This document shows positions 8,369 to 17,529 of a stretch of DNA of 33,094 nt, one piece after another. The DNA is from Bacteroidales bacterium. Its GTDB lineage: Bacteria; Bacteroidota; Bacteroidia; Bacteroidales; UBA932. The first letter of the stretch is position 1. Every line of letters begins with the position of its first letter. Below the pieces are notes generated by a model. It saw only the letters and a program-made list of their open reading frames with translations, was not told the DNA's origin and did no database searches. Where the stretch lies: positions 1-33,094 of the forward strand of contig JAFZED010000078.1 of assembly GCA_017560825.1 (NCBI GenBank). Reading direction: 5' to 3'. The translations under genes and the position numbers were made by a program.

Positions 8369-11190
8369 CAATAAGAAGGCTTATATTGACACTTATCCTG
8401 ATGACGGCAACTGTTTGTGCACACGCACAGACGGTTGCCGTTTATGGTACAGTGTCTGAAGCCGGATCAGGAAAGCCGATAGCAGGCGCCGTCCTGTCCA
8501 TTGGAGAAGACTATCTCTGGACGGTAGCTGACAATGAAGGACGTTATGCCTTCGATAAGGTCCAGAAAGGAGAACAGGTCATCACCGCCTCGTGCCTGGG
8601 TTATGTCTCGGCCTCCATCACAATAGACATAGAAAAAGACATCACTGACCTGAACTTCATCCTGCACGAAAGCTCGCTGGCCCTGGATGAGGTTGTAGTC
8701 ACAGCCCAAAAGGCCAAGGACGGTCTGAATACATCACACAGCCTGGGAAGGGACGCCTTGAACCATCTCCAGCTGTCGGATATGACAGATGTCGCCGCAC
8801 TTCTTCCGGGAGGAAAGACCTCCAACCCAGACCTTACAGAGAAAAACGCATTCTCAATAAGAGAAGGCGGCTCTGCAGACGGAAATTCATCATTCGGCAC
8901 AGCCGTAGAAGTGGATGGAGTGAGACTCGGCAACAATGCGTCATTCGGCCAGATGGGAGGAGTGGACACAAGAAGCATAGCTGTGGAAAACATCGAATCC
9001 ATCGAAGTCATCACAGGCGTACCTTCAGCCGAATACGGAGACCTCAACTCCGGAATGGTAAGAATCCACACCCGCAAAGGCCGTACACCTGTAAACGTCA
9101 CATTCTCAGTCAACCCAAGAACCTACCAGACCTCTGTCTCTAAAGGTATTGCTCTCGATCAGGACAATGGCGTACTGAACATCAGCGGCGAATGGGCCCG
9201 TGCCGTCCGCAAGCTCATATCACCTTATGAGTCCTACACCAGGACAGGCCTTACAGCAAACTACAGCAACACCTTCAACAAGGTACTCAGATTTGAGGCA
9301 GGAGTCACCGGAAACATAGGCGGAATGGACACCAAGGATGACCCTGACGCCTTCACAGGCGAGTTCAGAAAGGAACGTGCCAACGTCTTCAGAGGCAACA
9401 CCTCCCTCACCTGGATGCTGAACAGGTCCTGGGTGACAAATCTGAAATTCGATGCTTCAGTAAACTACAACGACAATCTGTCCAGATACCACAAATACGA
9501 ATCCTTCGCCTCAAACCAGCCTGCAGTGCATTCCCAGACAGGAGGCTACTTCCTTGCGGACAGACTGCCTCTGACCTATTTCTCCGACCAGGTCATCGAC
9601 TCGAAGGAACTGGACATCGCCGCTTCACTCAAATACAACTGGCACAAGAGGTGGAACGAGGTCAAGAGTTCCCTCAAGGCCGGTATCCAGTGGAAGGCAA
9701 ACGGCAATGTCGGCGAAGGCGAGTACTATGAGGATCCGGCACTTGCAGCGAATGGCTACAGGCCGAGACCTTACACTGACTATCCTTTTATGCATAATTT
9801 CTCTGCCTATGCGGAAGAGCTTCTTGCCCTGCCTGTTGCAGGCACAAAGCTGGAGCTCACCACAGGACTGAGACTTGAAAACGTGTACATAAAGAACTCT
9901 CTGTACAGCAACAAGACCACCCTATCGCCACGTCTGAACGCCAAATGGCAGCTCTCTGACGGCCTTGCGATAAGAGGAGGCTGGGGTGTGACGGAGAAAC
10001 TCCCTTCATATTACATCCTGTATCCTAAACAGGAGTACAGGGACATCCAGACCTTCGGATTCTCACACGGAGACCAGACCAGCTACATCTATTACACCCA
10101 GCCATACACGACAGTGTATAATCCTGAGCTGAAATGGCAGCGCAACTACACCTCCGAGCTGGGAGTGGACTTTGCCGCCGGAGACTTCAGTATGTCTCTT
10201 GTAGGATTCCGTAACCTGACCAAAGGTCCGTACAACTTCCAGAACATCTATGATCCGTATTCCTACAACATCCTCCAGCGTCCTGAAGGTTTCCAGATGC
10301 CTTCGGATCCTGAACTCGTTGTAGACAGCCAGACAGGAATGGTGTACGTACGCGGATCGCAGGACGATTACTGGACTCCTATGGACATAAAGGTCACCGA
10401 CAAGACCTTCGCCAAGTCATCGAAGCAGAACAACAGCGCCGACGTCCTGAGGACGGGACTGGAAATGGTGATGGAATTCCCTGAAATACAGCCGATCCGC
10501 ACAAAATTCAGATTCGACGCTTCGTATATATATACAAAATTCCTGAACGAGCAGCTGTCGTCATATTACCAGAACGGATGGTCGCACACGTCGCTGCCTG
10601 ACCGTTCATATCAATATGTAGGCATATATGCCAACGGCGGAGGGAACCACACCGTCGCGAACGGAAAGATCACGCACAACCTCGACGCCAACCTTACGGC
10701 GATCACGCACATCCCTCAGGCGAGGATCATCATCACCTGCCGTCTGGAGATGTCGCTTCTTCGCCGCAGCCGCAACCTTTCGGAATATGAAGGAAAGGAA
10801 TATGCGTTCAACGTGTCCGAGACAGACAACAGGCCGGCAGGCGGAAGCATATATGAAGGACATTCCTACACAGCCGTATATCCTGTGTCATATATGGACC
10901 TGGACGGAAACGTCCATCCTTTCACCGCCGTCGAAGCGGCTGACCCGGCATTTGCGAACCTGATCCTCAAGTCCGCAAACGCCTACACCTTCGCCCTCGA
11001 CGGCTACGGCGCATATATGTCGGCCAACCTGAGCATAACAAAGGAGATCGGAGACCAGGTCTCGCTGTCCTTCTTTGCAAACAATTTTACCAACTCCAGA
11101 CCTTATGTCAAGTCCATTGCGACAGGTGTGGGAGCTATCTTCACTCCTGCATTCTACTATGGACTGACCTGCCGTCTGAAATTCCAGTAA
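8365..11190 (+). CDS. TonB-dependent receptor with carboxypeptidase-like N-terminal domain
   Basis: Outer-membrane active transporter powered by TonB-ExbBD. 941 aa. A signal peptide ends near AHAQ (residue 22). A CarboxypepD_reg-like domain follows (about 25-105, with VSEAGSGKPIAGAVLSI and NEGRYAFDKVQKGEQ). The linker LDEVVVTAQ leads into the plug (about 118-235, containing FGTAVEVDGVRLG and ESIEVITGVPSAEYGDLNSGMV). The rest is a 22-strand-type barrel ending in the aromatic YYGLTCRLKFQ. There is no SusD partner, so it is not a classical glycan SusCD pair; instead it is followed by DUF4876 and DUF6850 genes, 7 bases downstream. The ligand is unknown; the neighbouring polyferredoxin makes a metal complex or other redox-active ligand plausible, and the flanking peptidases make a peptide plausible. 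Confidence 0.95.
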   Translation: MTIRRLILTLILMTATVCAHAQTVAVYGTVSEAGSGKPIAGAVLSIGEDYLWTVADNEGRYAFDKVQKGEQVITASCLGYVSASITIDIEKDITDLNFILHESSLALDEVVVTAQKAKDGLNTSHSLGRDALNHLQLSDMTDVAALLPGGKTSNPDLTEKNAFSIREGGSADGNSSFGTAVEVDGVRLGNNASFGQMGGVDTRSIAVENIESIEVITGVPSAEYGDLNSGMVRIHTRKGRTPVNVTFSVNPRTYQTSVSKGIALDQDNGVLNISGEWARAVRKLISPYESYTRTGLTANYSNTFNKVLRFEAGVTGNIGGMDTKDDPDAFTGEFRKERANVFRGNTSLTWMLNRSWVTNLKFDASVNYNDNLSRYHKYESFASNQPAVHSQTGGYFLADRLPLTYFSDQVIDSKELDIAASLKYNWHKRWNEVKSSLKAGIQWKANGNVGEGEYYEDPALAANGYRPRPYTDYPFMHNFSAYAEELLALPVAGTKLELTTGLRLENVYIKNSLYSNKTTLSPRLNAKWQLSDGLAIRGGWGVTEKLPSYYILYPKQEYRDIQTFGFSHGDQTSYIYYTQPYTTVYNPELKWQRNYTSELGVDFAAGDFSMSLVGFRNLTKGPYNFQNIYDPYSYNILQRPEGFQMPSDPELVVDSQTGMVYVRGSQDDYWTPMDIKVTDKTFAKSSKQNNSADVLRTGLEMVMEFPEIQPIRTKFRFDASYIYTKFLNEQLSSYYQNGWSHTSLPDRSYQYVGIYANGGGNHTVANGKITHNLDANLTAITHIPQARIIITCRLEMSLLRRSRNLSEYEGKEYAFNVSETDNRPAGGSIYEGHSYTAVYPVSYMDLDGNVHPFTAVEAADPAFANLILKSANAYTFALDGYGAYMSANLSITKEIGDQVSLSFFANNFTNSRPYVKSIATGVGAIFTPAFYYGLTCRLKFQ

Positions 11191-11197
11191 GCAGCTG

Positions 11198-12391
11198 ATG
11201 AAGAGAATTATATACATATTGATCCTTGCACTTTGGACTGCCTCCTGCACCGACTTCAGGCAGGAGAATCCTTATGCTGACGACCTGCACACGCTGACCG
11301 TAAGGACAGAGTGGCCTTCGCAGGAGCATAAGAAAAGCGGCCTGGAAGTAAGGGTGGAGGAGATGAACATCGGCAGCAGATACGTCTCTTACACAGATCC
11401 TCAGGGTTGTGCTGCTTTTGCCATCCCTGACGGTCTCTACCGCATAACCATAAGCGGAAGAGAGGACACAGATGTGTTCAACGGCTCGGCCGACAAGATA
11501 GTTCTTGCAGGAAAGGACATCGAGACTTCACTTAGGCTCTCCGTTTCCAAGGCAGGAAGTATAGTCATAAAGGAAATCTACTGCGGAGGCTGCAAGAAAC
11601 TTCCGGAGGAAGGCAACTACCAGACTGACCAGTACATCATCCTTCACAACAACGACTATAACGTGCAGTACCTGGACAGTCTGTGCTTCGGCACCCTTGC
11701 GCCATACAGGTCCACAGGCAGCAATCCGTGGGGAATCCTGCCGGATTTCGTACCGGTCATACAGGCAGTGTGGCAGTTCCCGGGAGACGGAGATGACTTC
11801 CCTCTCCAGCCGGGAGAGGACGCTGTGCTCTGTCTGCGCGGAGCCATAGACCACGCCGCCCAGTACCCGCTTTCGGTGAACCTGAACAAGCCTGACTACT
11901 TTGTCTGCTACAATCCTACATATTTCTCAAACACCTCCTATCATCCTGCACCTGGAAACCTCATCTCTCAGGACAGGTACCTTGATGTGGTGGTAAAGAC
12001 AGGAAAGGCCAATGCCTACACTATGTCTGTCCAGTCTCCTGCCGTGGTGATCTTCCGCAGCCAGGGAGTCAGCATACAGGACTTTGTGGATGTCACTGAC
12101 AACATAACTCCAGTACCGGGAAGCAGTGTGGACAATGTGGTGAAGGTTCCTTACGAATGGATCCTGGATGCAGTGGAAGTGTTCGAAGGCAGCTCATCCA
12201 ACAACCAGAAACGCCTCCAGCCTTCTGTAGATGCCGGCTATGTAATGCTTTCTGACACCTTCCTGGGCCACAGTCTGATAAGGCTGGTCGATGAAGAGGC
12301 CACAGCAGCCTCAGGCTACGAAATACTCAGGGACACCAACAACTCCCTCAACGATTTTTACGAATCCGAAAGACAGTCATTGTATGAATAA
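11198..12391 (+). CDS. DUF4876 lipoprotein
   Basis: 397 aa. Signal peptide with lipobox TASC (Cys17), so a lipoprotein, probably of the outer membrane. A beta-sandwich-like N-terminal region (about 28-115, with TVRTEWPSQE and FAIPDGLYRITISG) is followed by the DUF4876 core, which opens with SIVIKEIYCGGCKK and YQTDQYIILHNNDYNVQYLDSLCFG. The function of the family is unknown; it is typically found beside TonB-dependent receptors. The core start carries CGGC (Cys129, Cys132), a possible disulfide or metal site. The gene starts 7 bases after the receptor and overlaps the next gene by 8 bases, so co-expression and a shared outer-membrane complex are likely. It may act as a surface ligand-binding subunit in place of SusD; that is inference. 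Confidence 0.85.
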   Translation: MKRIIYILILALWTASCTDFRQENPYADDLHTLTVRTEWPSQEHKKSGLEVRVEEMNIGSRYVSYTDPQGCAAFAIPDGLYRITISGREDTDVFNGSADKIVLAGKDIETSLRLSVSKAGSIVIKEIYCGGCKKLPEEGNYQTDQYIILHNNDYNVQYLDSLCFGTLAPYRSTGSNPWGILPDFVPVIQAVWQFPGDGDDFPLQPGEDAVLCLRGAIDHAAQYPLSVNLNKPDYFVCYNPTYFSNTSYHPAPGNLISQDRYLDVVVKTGKANAYTMSVQSPAVVIFRSQGVSIQDFVDVTDNITPVPGSSVDNVVKVPYEWILDAVEVFEGSSSNNQKRLQPSVDAGYVMLSDTFLGHSLIRLVDEEATAASGYEILRDTNNSLNDFYESERQSLYE

Positions 12392-13919
12392 GGTCAGACA
12401 CATACTCATTCTCTGCCTGTTCGTGACAGGACTGGCTGCTTCGGCGCAGACTGCGGCGGAGCGGTGGAGCCGCGTAAAGACCTATGAGCAGGTGCTGAGA
12501 GACAATCTCTGGAACGGATCTCTGAACATCAACGGAGTGCGCCAGGACACCGTCTCCCGCTCTTATGCCGGCTTCACCGGCGAATACGAAGGAGGCGGAA
12601 TGCGCGACACCTGGCAGGCCGGGCGTGGATGGAGCGCAGGAGCCTCAACAGCAAGCGTACAGCATTTGGAACGGATGTCCCTTAAAGGTTCCTTCTCGTT
12701 CACCCAGACGGAAGGATACGGAATGTGCGGCTCTATGTTCATCAAACCGGGATTCTACCCTGTGGATGTGCTGGAATTCACCCCGGGACGCAAGACCCTG
12801 CAGACCTACAGCTTTGACGGAGGCATCTCCTACGACATAGCACCGTCCTGGAGGATAGGAGCAGTGATGGAGTTCGAGTCAGCCAACATAGCCAAGCGTA
12901 AGGACCTCAGACACAGCAACTGGCGTCTGGACTTAAAGGTCGCTCCCGGAATAATGTACCATTCGGACGACTTTGCTGCCGGAGCTGCCTTGCTGCTGCG
13001 CAAGACATCAGAGACCGTGGAAGCCGCCCAGGTAGGAACATCGGAATCTTCCTACTATGCATTCCTGGACAAGGGACAGATGTACGGAGTCTACTCCATC
13101 TGGACCGGCAACGGAGTCCATCTTGACGAGGCCGGCGTGAATGGCTTCCCTGTCAGGGATTTCAGCTACGGAGCCGCCCTGCAGGCACAGTACAAGAACT
13201 TATTTGCAGAGACCGAGTACATCCGCACGTCCGGATCCATCGGCGAAAAGGAATACATATGGTTCTGCTTCCCTGCCGACTCCTTCAAGACCCGCCTAGC
13301 TTACAGGCACACCTGCGGCAAGGCCACCCATTATGCCAGACTCGCGTTCGGATGGAACGGAAGGAGACTCGACGAGAGCATCCTCGAGAAAGTGACAGCA
13401 AACGGTGTCTCGACGGTGACAAACCACGGAAGCAACAGGATCGCCACAGAAAGAGGAATATCCTTAGATCCTGAATATGAATATATTAACTCTCGGATTG
13501 AGGTACTCGCCAAGGCTCATATAGAGGTAGATAAGGATATGGCTTCGCAGATATATCCATATATCCATACGCAGAGCCTCGCCACCTTCGGCGCCGACGC
13601 CCGCGTGAAGATATTCACCGGTCCCTGGACCTTTACGGCCGAAGCAGGCTACTGCGAAGGACGCATATCCGAGGATTCGTGGACGACAGACCAGCAGACA
13701 GGAGTCCAGACTGAGCCGTTCAGACTTCAAGACTGGTACGAGAGGCAGATGGAGTTCCGGACTGCACCACGCCTGCTTGCAGGTGCGTCAGCCCGCTACA
13801 CCTTCACCAGAGGCATCTACACAGAATTGTCCGGAGACTGGACCCACGGCTTCAACCTGAAGCACCTCACAGGAGCAAACCGCTTCTGTACAAAACTTAC
13901 AATAGGATATGATTTTTAA
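12384..13919 (+). CDS. DUF6850-type outer-membrane beta-barrel protein
   Basis: 511 aa. The start is set at ATG 12384, overlapping the DUF4876 stop by 8 bases, because it opens a clean signal peptide (MNKVRHILILCLFVTGLAAS, cleavage near SAQ). An in-frame ORF extends upstream to 12291 but lies inside the previous gene and has no signal. The mature protein starts AAERWSRVKTYEQVLRDNLWN, then shows alternating amphipathic beta strands rich in Tyr, Trp and Gly with a C-terminal FCTKLTIGYDF, as expected for a barrel inserted by BAM. I assign it to the uncharacterised DUF6850 barrel family from overall sequence and from its place after DUF4876. Function unknown. Codons around 13476-13570 are more A+T-rich than the rest of the gene. 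Confidence 0.78.
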   Translation: MNKVRHILILCLFVTGLAASAQTAAERWSRVKTYEQVLRDNLWNGSLNINGVRQDTVSRSYAGFTGEYEGGGMRDTWQAGRGWSAGASTASVQHLERMSLKGSFSFTQTEGYGMCGSMFIKPGFYPVDVLEFTPGRKTLQTYSFDGGISYDIAPSWRIGAVMEFESANIAKRKDLRHSNWRLDLKVAPGIMYHSDDFAAGAALLLRKTSETVEAAQVGTSESSYYAFLDKGQMYGVYSIWTGNGVHLDEAGVNGFPVRDFSYGAALQAQYKNLFAETEYIRTSGSIGEKEYIWFCFPADSFKTRLAYRHTCGKATHYARLAFGWNGRRLDESILEKVTANGVSTVTNHGSNRIATERGISLDPEYEYINSRIEVLAKAHIEVDKDMASQIYPYIHTQSLATFGADARVKIFTGPWTFTAEAGYCEGRISEDSWTTDQQTGVQTEPFRLQDWYERQMEFRTAPRLLAGASARYTFTRGIYTELSGDWTHGFNLKHLTGANRFCTKLTIGYDF

Positions 13920-13932
13920 AATATTATAGACA

Positions 13933-15504
13933 ATGAAAAGATACATACCTGCAATCCTGGCAGCCTTTGCTCTTGCAGCCTGCCAGCAGACAACACAACC
14001 GGAACTTGCCCCTGGAAAAGTCCAGGTCGAACCGGTCATAACAAAAGCCACCGAGGTAAACTTTGAAGCCGGCGACAGAATAGGCTTCACTATGGCCAAG
14101 GTGAACGCAACTGACAAATATGCAGACAACGCTTGCCTCACCTTTGACGGCAGCGTGTTCTCGGGCGAACTGATGTGGTACGCTGACGCATATTCTGAAG
14201 CTGACGTGTACGCGTATTACCCTTACTCCGATAACGGTACTCCGACCGCATACGGAGCATATGAAGATCAGACAGAAGGCATAGGCAAGGCAGACCTTAT
14301 GGTAGCCGCAAAGAAGGGAGTGCTTCCTTCTCCAAACGCAATCACAATGGTCTTCAAGCATATGATGACCAAAATCGTCGTGAATGTCGACAACCAGTCA
14401 GGTGCTGAGGTCACCGGACTTGAAATCGGCGGCAGTCCGCTCATCACAGGCCTCGATATCCCTGAAATGGCATTCACTCCATATGAAGGAGATGTCATCG
14501 AGGAGATGCCTGTGATCAAGGCATACGAAGCTCAGACCGGCAAACAGTGGCAGGCCATCATCATCCCTGGCAGGATGAAACTCGAACTTGCCATATACCT
14601 TACAAGCGGCAAGAGAATCACCCAGCCGCTCGCCGAGATGACCCTCAAGTCAGGCGGACAGTACACTATCAACGCCCGCCTCCTCCAGGACAATATGCTC
14701 GTAAGCGCTTCAGGAGAGATCGAGAACTGGACTGACGAAGGTGAAATAGGTTTTGAAGGCGAGGGCACTACAGAGGAACTTCCTGTCGAGTTCACAGAGT
14801 ACGAGGGCTATTTCGTCTATGACGGAGTGGAGTACAAGACTGTGACTCTTGCAGACGGCAACACCTGGATGGCGGAAAACCTCCGCTTCATACCTCGTGG
14901 ACGTTCTGTTTCAAGCGACCCTGCAGAGGACGCAGGAATATGGTACCCTGCAGCAAATGCAGAGAAGACTGCCGATCCGGCACTTGCAGAGAGCCTCGGT
15001 CTGCTTTATGACGCAGCGACAGCTTTCGGAGTCGAGACAATCACAGCCGAAAATGCCACTTCGTTTGAAGGTGCACAGGGTATCTGCCCACAAGGCTGGC
15101 ACATCCCGACAGTTGCTGAAATGACCGGACTTGTAGGCCACTGCACCAACAACGAGCTGACCAACACCGAAGCACCGTACTATGACGCAGCCATCAAGGG
15201 CGCAAGTCTCACTGCACTCGCTCAGGACGGCTGGCCTTGGCAGTTCTCAAGTATGAGGAACAAGACCAGCGTGACCGGAAAGGGCAGCTACACAGTGACA
15301 GAATTTGAAGGAACTTACGGCATTATGTCCTACCTCATCGGCTCAACCTGGTATATGACCAAGACTGACGCAGAAGGCACGATGACCAACATCCAGTACT
15401 ACTACCTTATGCCTACACGCAATGCTTCAAACGACAAGGTAGCCGTAGCCTACGGCAACTTCCTCGCAGGAGCATCCCTCCGTTGTATTAAAAATAAAGA
15501 ATAA
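13933..15504 (+). CDS. Fimbrillin-like / FISUMP lipoprotein
   Basis: 523 aa with lipobox LAAC (Cys17). Residues about 20-275 resemble the fimbrillin / Mfa-like N-terminal domain of Bacteroidota surface proteins (FEAGDRIGFTMAKVNATDKYADN, then KADLMVAAKKGV, MVFKHMMTKIVVNV and QWQAIIIPG). Residues about 300-523 match the Fibrobacter succinogenes major paralogous (FISUMP) domain: TVTLADGNTWMAENLRF, GICPQGWHIPTVAEM, and the terminal GASLRCIKNKE. This domain is common on surface lipoproteins but has no settled function. Gaps of 13 bases upstream and 3 bases downstream put it within the operon. It could be a surface receptor or adhesin subunit of the transport complex; this is inference. Confidence 0.85.
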   Translation: MKRYIPAILAAFALAACQQTTQPELAPGKVQVEPVITKATEVNFEAGDRIGFTMAKVNATDKYADNACLTFDGSVFSGELMWYADAYSEADVYAYYPYSDNGTPTAYGAYEDQTEGIGKADLMVAAKKGVLPSPNAITMVFKHMMTKIVVNVDNQSGAEVTGLEIGGSPLITGLDIPEMAFTPYEGDVIEEMPVIKAYEAQTGKQWQAIIIPGRMKLELAIYLTSGKRITQPLAEMTLKSGGQYTINARLLQDNMLVSASGEIENWTDEGEIGFEGEGTTEELPVEFTEYEGYFVYDGVEYKTVTLADGNTWMAENLRFIPRGRSVSSDPAEDAGIWYPAANAEKTADPALAESLGLLYDAATAFGVETITAENATSFEGAQGICPQGWHIPTVAEMTGLVGHCTNNELTNTEAPYYDAAIKGASLTALAQDGWPWQFSSMRNKTSVTGKGSYTVTEFEGTYGIMSYLIGSTWYMTKTDAEGTMTNIQYYYLMPTRNASNDKVAVAYGNFLAGASLRCIKNKE

Positions 15505-15507
15505 GAT

Positions 15508-17517
15508 ATGAGCAAAAGATCAATTATCCTCAGAAACTGGCCAAAGTACCTCCTCCAGTGGGGAGTACTTGCCGCTATCATATTATTTATGACTGGGCTT
15601 GTCTCAGCAGATAAGGCAGCCGACCCCGAGGCTTACTGCCCTATGGGAGGTCTCCAGGCCCTTGCCACCTACCTTGCAAACAACAGCCTTCCGTGCAGTA
15701 TGTCATCACTTCAGGTGATGATGGGTATCGTCCTTGTAGCTGCCGTCGTGCTGTTCAGCAAGCTATTCTGCGCCTACATCTGCCCTGTCGGCACAGTGCA
15801 GGACATTATCAGAAAACTGCGTAATGCACTGCATATCAAGAGCTTGAAGGTACGTAACGGTTCAGCCATCGACAAGTTCCTGCGCATAGTGAAGTATGCC
15901 CTTGTATTCTGGATCTTCTATATGACCGTGAACGCAAGCGAACTTTTCTGCAAGAATCTTGACCCTTACTATGCTGTAGCAACAGGATTCAAGGGAGAAA
16001 TCACCCTTTGGATGTCCATCGTCACTGTCAGCCTCACAGTTGTAGGAAGCTTTGTGATAGATATGTTCTGGTGCCGCTACATCTGCCCGCTCGGAGCCAT
16101 CTCCAACTCCCTGAAGTTCTGGGTGTGGATCGGCGTCCTGTTCGGACTTTACTATGTAGCAGATGTACTCGGAGCCGACATCCCTTGGCCTGTACTTCTC
16201 GGTGCATTCTGCATCATCGGCTACCTGCTGGAGATCTTCCACTCGAAGCCGAAGCTCCAGCTTCTCCACATCACCAAAGAAGACGGAGCCTGCAACAACT
16301 GCGGCCTCTGCAACAAGAAGTGTCCTTACCACATCGACGTGAGATCGTGCCACACCGGCAAGCTCACACACGTGGACTGCACCCTTTGCGGAGAGTGCGT
16401 GGCAGCCTGCTCGACAGGTGCATTGAACATAGGTATCAGCAAGCCTCGCAAAAGCAAGCTCTGGAAGCTTCTCCCACCTGTACTGACAGTAGCGCTTATC
16501 GCATTCGGAATGTGGGCCGGAGGAAAGTTCGAGCTGCCTACAATCGATATGAAATGGGGCATTGAAAAGGTAGCTGAAGACGGTAAAGTGACTCAGCTCG
16601 TCAACCCTGATGCCCTTCAGACAGTAAGAATCGACGGACTCAGGTCAGTAAAATGCTACGGAAGTTCAATGTCCTTCAAGGCTACCCTCGAAAAGATACA
16701 GGGCGTGCACGGAGTGAGGGTCTTTGTCAAGAGACACTCTGCAGACATACTCTATGACCCGACAAAAACAACCGTAGAGAAGATACAGGAGGCCATCTAC
16801 AAGCCTTCGAAGTTCAGAGTGAAGACTCCGGATCCTGCTGCAGTAAGCCAGCTCAAGGTCGTCACCATCCGCACAGAAGGAATGTATGACAAAATGGACC
16901 TCAATTACCTTGGAATGAAACTGAGGCAGACAGAGAAAGCCATCTACGGCCTTGAATCAGAGTTTGCCTGCCCTCTTATTGTAAGGGTATATATGGACCC
17001 TGCCGAAGACCTTTCCGAGGACTGGTTCGAGGAGATCGTCGAGATGGAGGTGCTTCAGATGCCTCAGCACGGCGGCGGAGTAAAGGAAATCGCCTGCGGC
17101 TACGAGTTCGTCGAAATGGAGGACGAGGTTACATATATATCTACAGAGGAGCACATAAGAAATATGTTCTCACCTTTCAAGGCCGAGTTCAAATCGAGGG
17201 TAGAGGAGTTCGAGAGCAAGCCTCAATATATATATGAATTCGCTCACTCGAACTTCGAGAAGCCTATATATTTAAGGTATATGCCATATCTTAGCAACCA
17301 TCTCTCGAGCCACGAGGGTATCATAGGTATATATCTTCAGCTGAACAAGGACCTTGTCCCTGCCATCCAGATCCGCTATGCGGCTCCTATGGACCAGGAC
17401 AAGCTTTGGGAGCTTATTACAATGGACACTTGGACTATCACCTATTCTAAGGATGACGTACGCCAGGAAGCGGCAAAGCTCACCTTCAAGAATCCGGGAA
17501 CAGTTTATCCATTATAA
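15508..17517 (+). CDS. Membrane polyferredoxin (NapH/CcoG-like) with C-terminal HMA-like modules
   Basis: 669 aa inner-membrane Fe-S protein. About six transmembrane segments lie in residues 12-250, with two CxxxCP motifs (Cys88/Cys92 and Cys189/Cys193) as in NapH/NosR/CcoG-type proteins. Two 4Fe-4S motifs follow: Cys262, 265, 268, 272 and Cys291, 294, 297, 301. A further membrane segment (about 318-337, LLPPVLTVALIAFGMWAGG) leads to a large C-terminal part, probably periplasmic. This contains a heavy-metal-associated-like fold at about 370-440 with one Cys (Cys383) in place of CxxC, and two similar beta-alpha-beta segments at about 448-520 and 583-650. It likely moves electrons from the cytoplasm across the membrane; partner unknown. 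The gene lies 3 bases after the FISUMP gene and 12 bases before the S46 peptidase. Metal or ligand reduction after uptake is inference. Confidence 0.85.
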   Translation: MSKRSIILRNWPKYLLQWGVLAAIILFMTGLVSADKAADPEAYCPMGGLQALATYLANNSLPCSMSSLQVMMGIVLVAAVVLFSKLFCAYICPVGTVQDIIRKLRNALHIKSLKVRNGSAIDKFLRIVKYALVFWIFYMTVNASELFCKNLDPYYAVATGFKGEITLWMSIVTVSLTVVGSFVIDMFWCRYICPLGAISNSLKFWVWIGVLFGLYYVADVLGADIPWPVLLGAFCIIGYLLEIFHSKPKLQLLHITKEDGACNNCGLCNKKCPYHIDVRSCHTGKLTHVDCTLCGECVAACSTGALNIGISKPRKSKLWKLLPPVLTVALIAFGMWAGGKFELPTIDMKWGIEKVAEDGKVTQLVNPDALQTVRIDGLRSVKCYGSSMSFKATLEKIQGVHGVRVFVKRHSADILYDPTKTTVEKIQEAIYKPSKFRVKTPDPAAVSQLKVVTIRTEGMYDKMDLNYLGMKLRQTEKAIYGLESEFACPLIVRVYMDPAEDLSEDWFEEIVEMEVLQMPQHGGGVKEIACGYEFVEMEDEVTYISTEEHIRNMFSPFKAEFKSRVEEFESKPQYIYEFAHSNFEKPIYLRYMPYLSNHLSSHEGIIGIYLQLNKDLVPAIQIRYAAPMDQDKLWELITMDTWTITYSKDDVRQEAAKLTFKNPGTVYPL

Positions 17518-17529
17518 AAAAACGGCATT

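Noticed and set aside
8365-11190. TonB receptor as SusC of a polysaccharide utilisation locus
   Set aside because: No SusD-like gene follows; the next genes are DUF4876 and DUF6850, and the operon has no extracellular glycanase.
12291-12383. Upstream extension of the DUF6850 gene
   Set aside because: It overlaps the DUF4876 coding sequence by about 100 bases and would bury the signal peptide; ATG 12384 is the better start.
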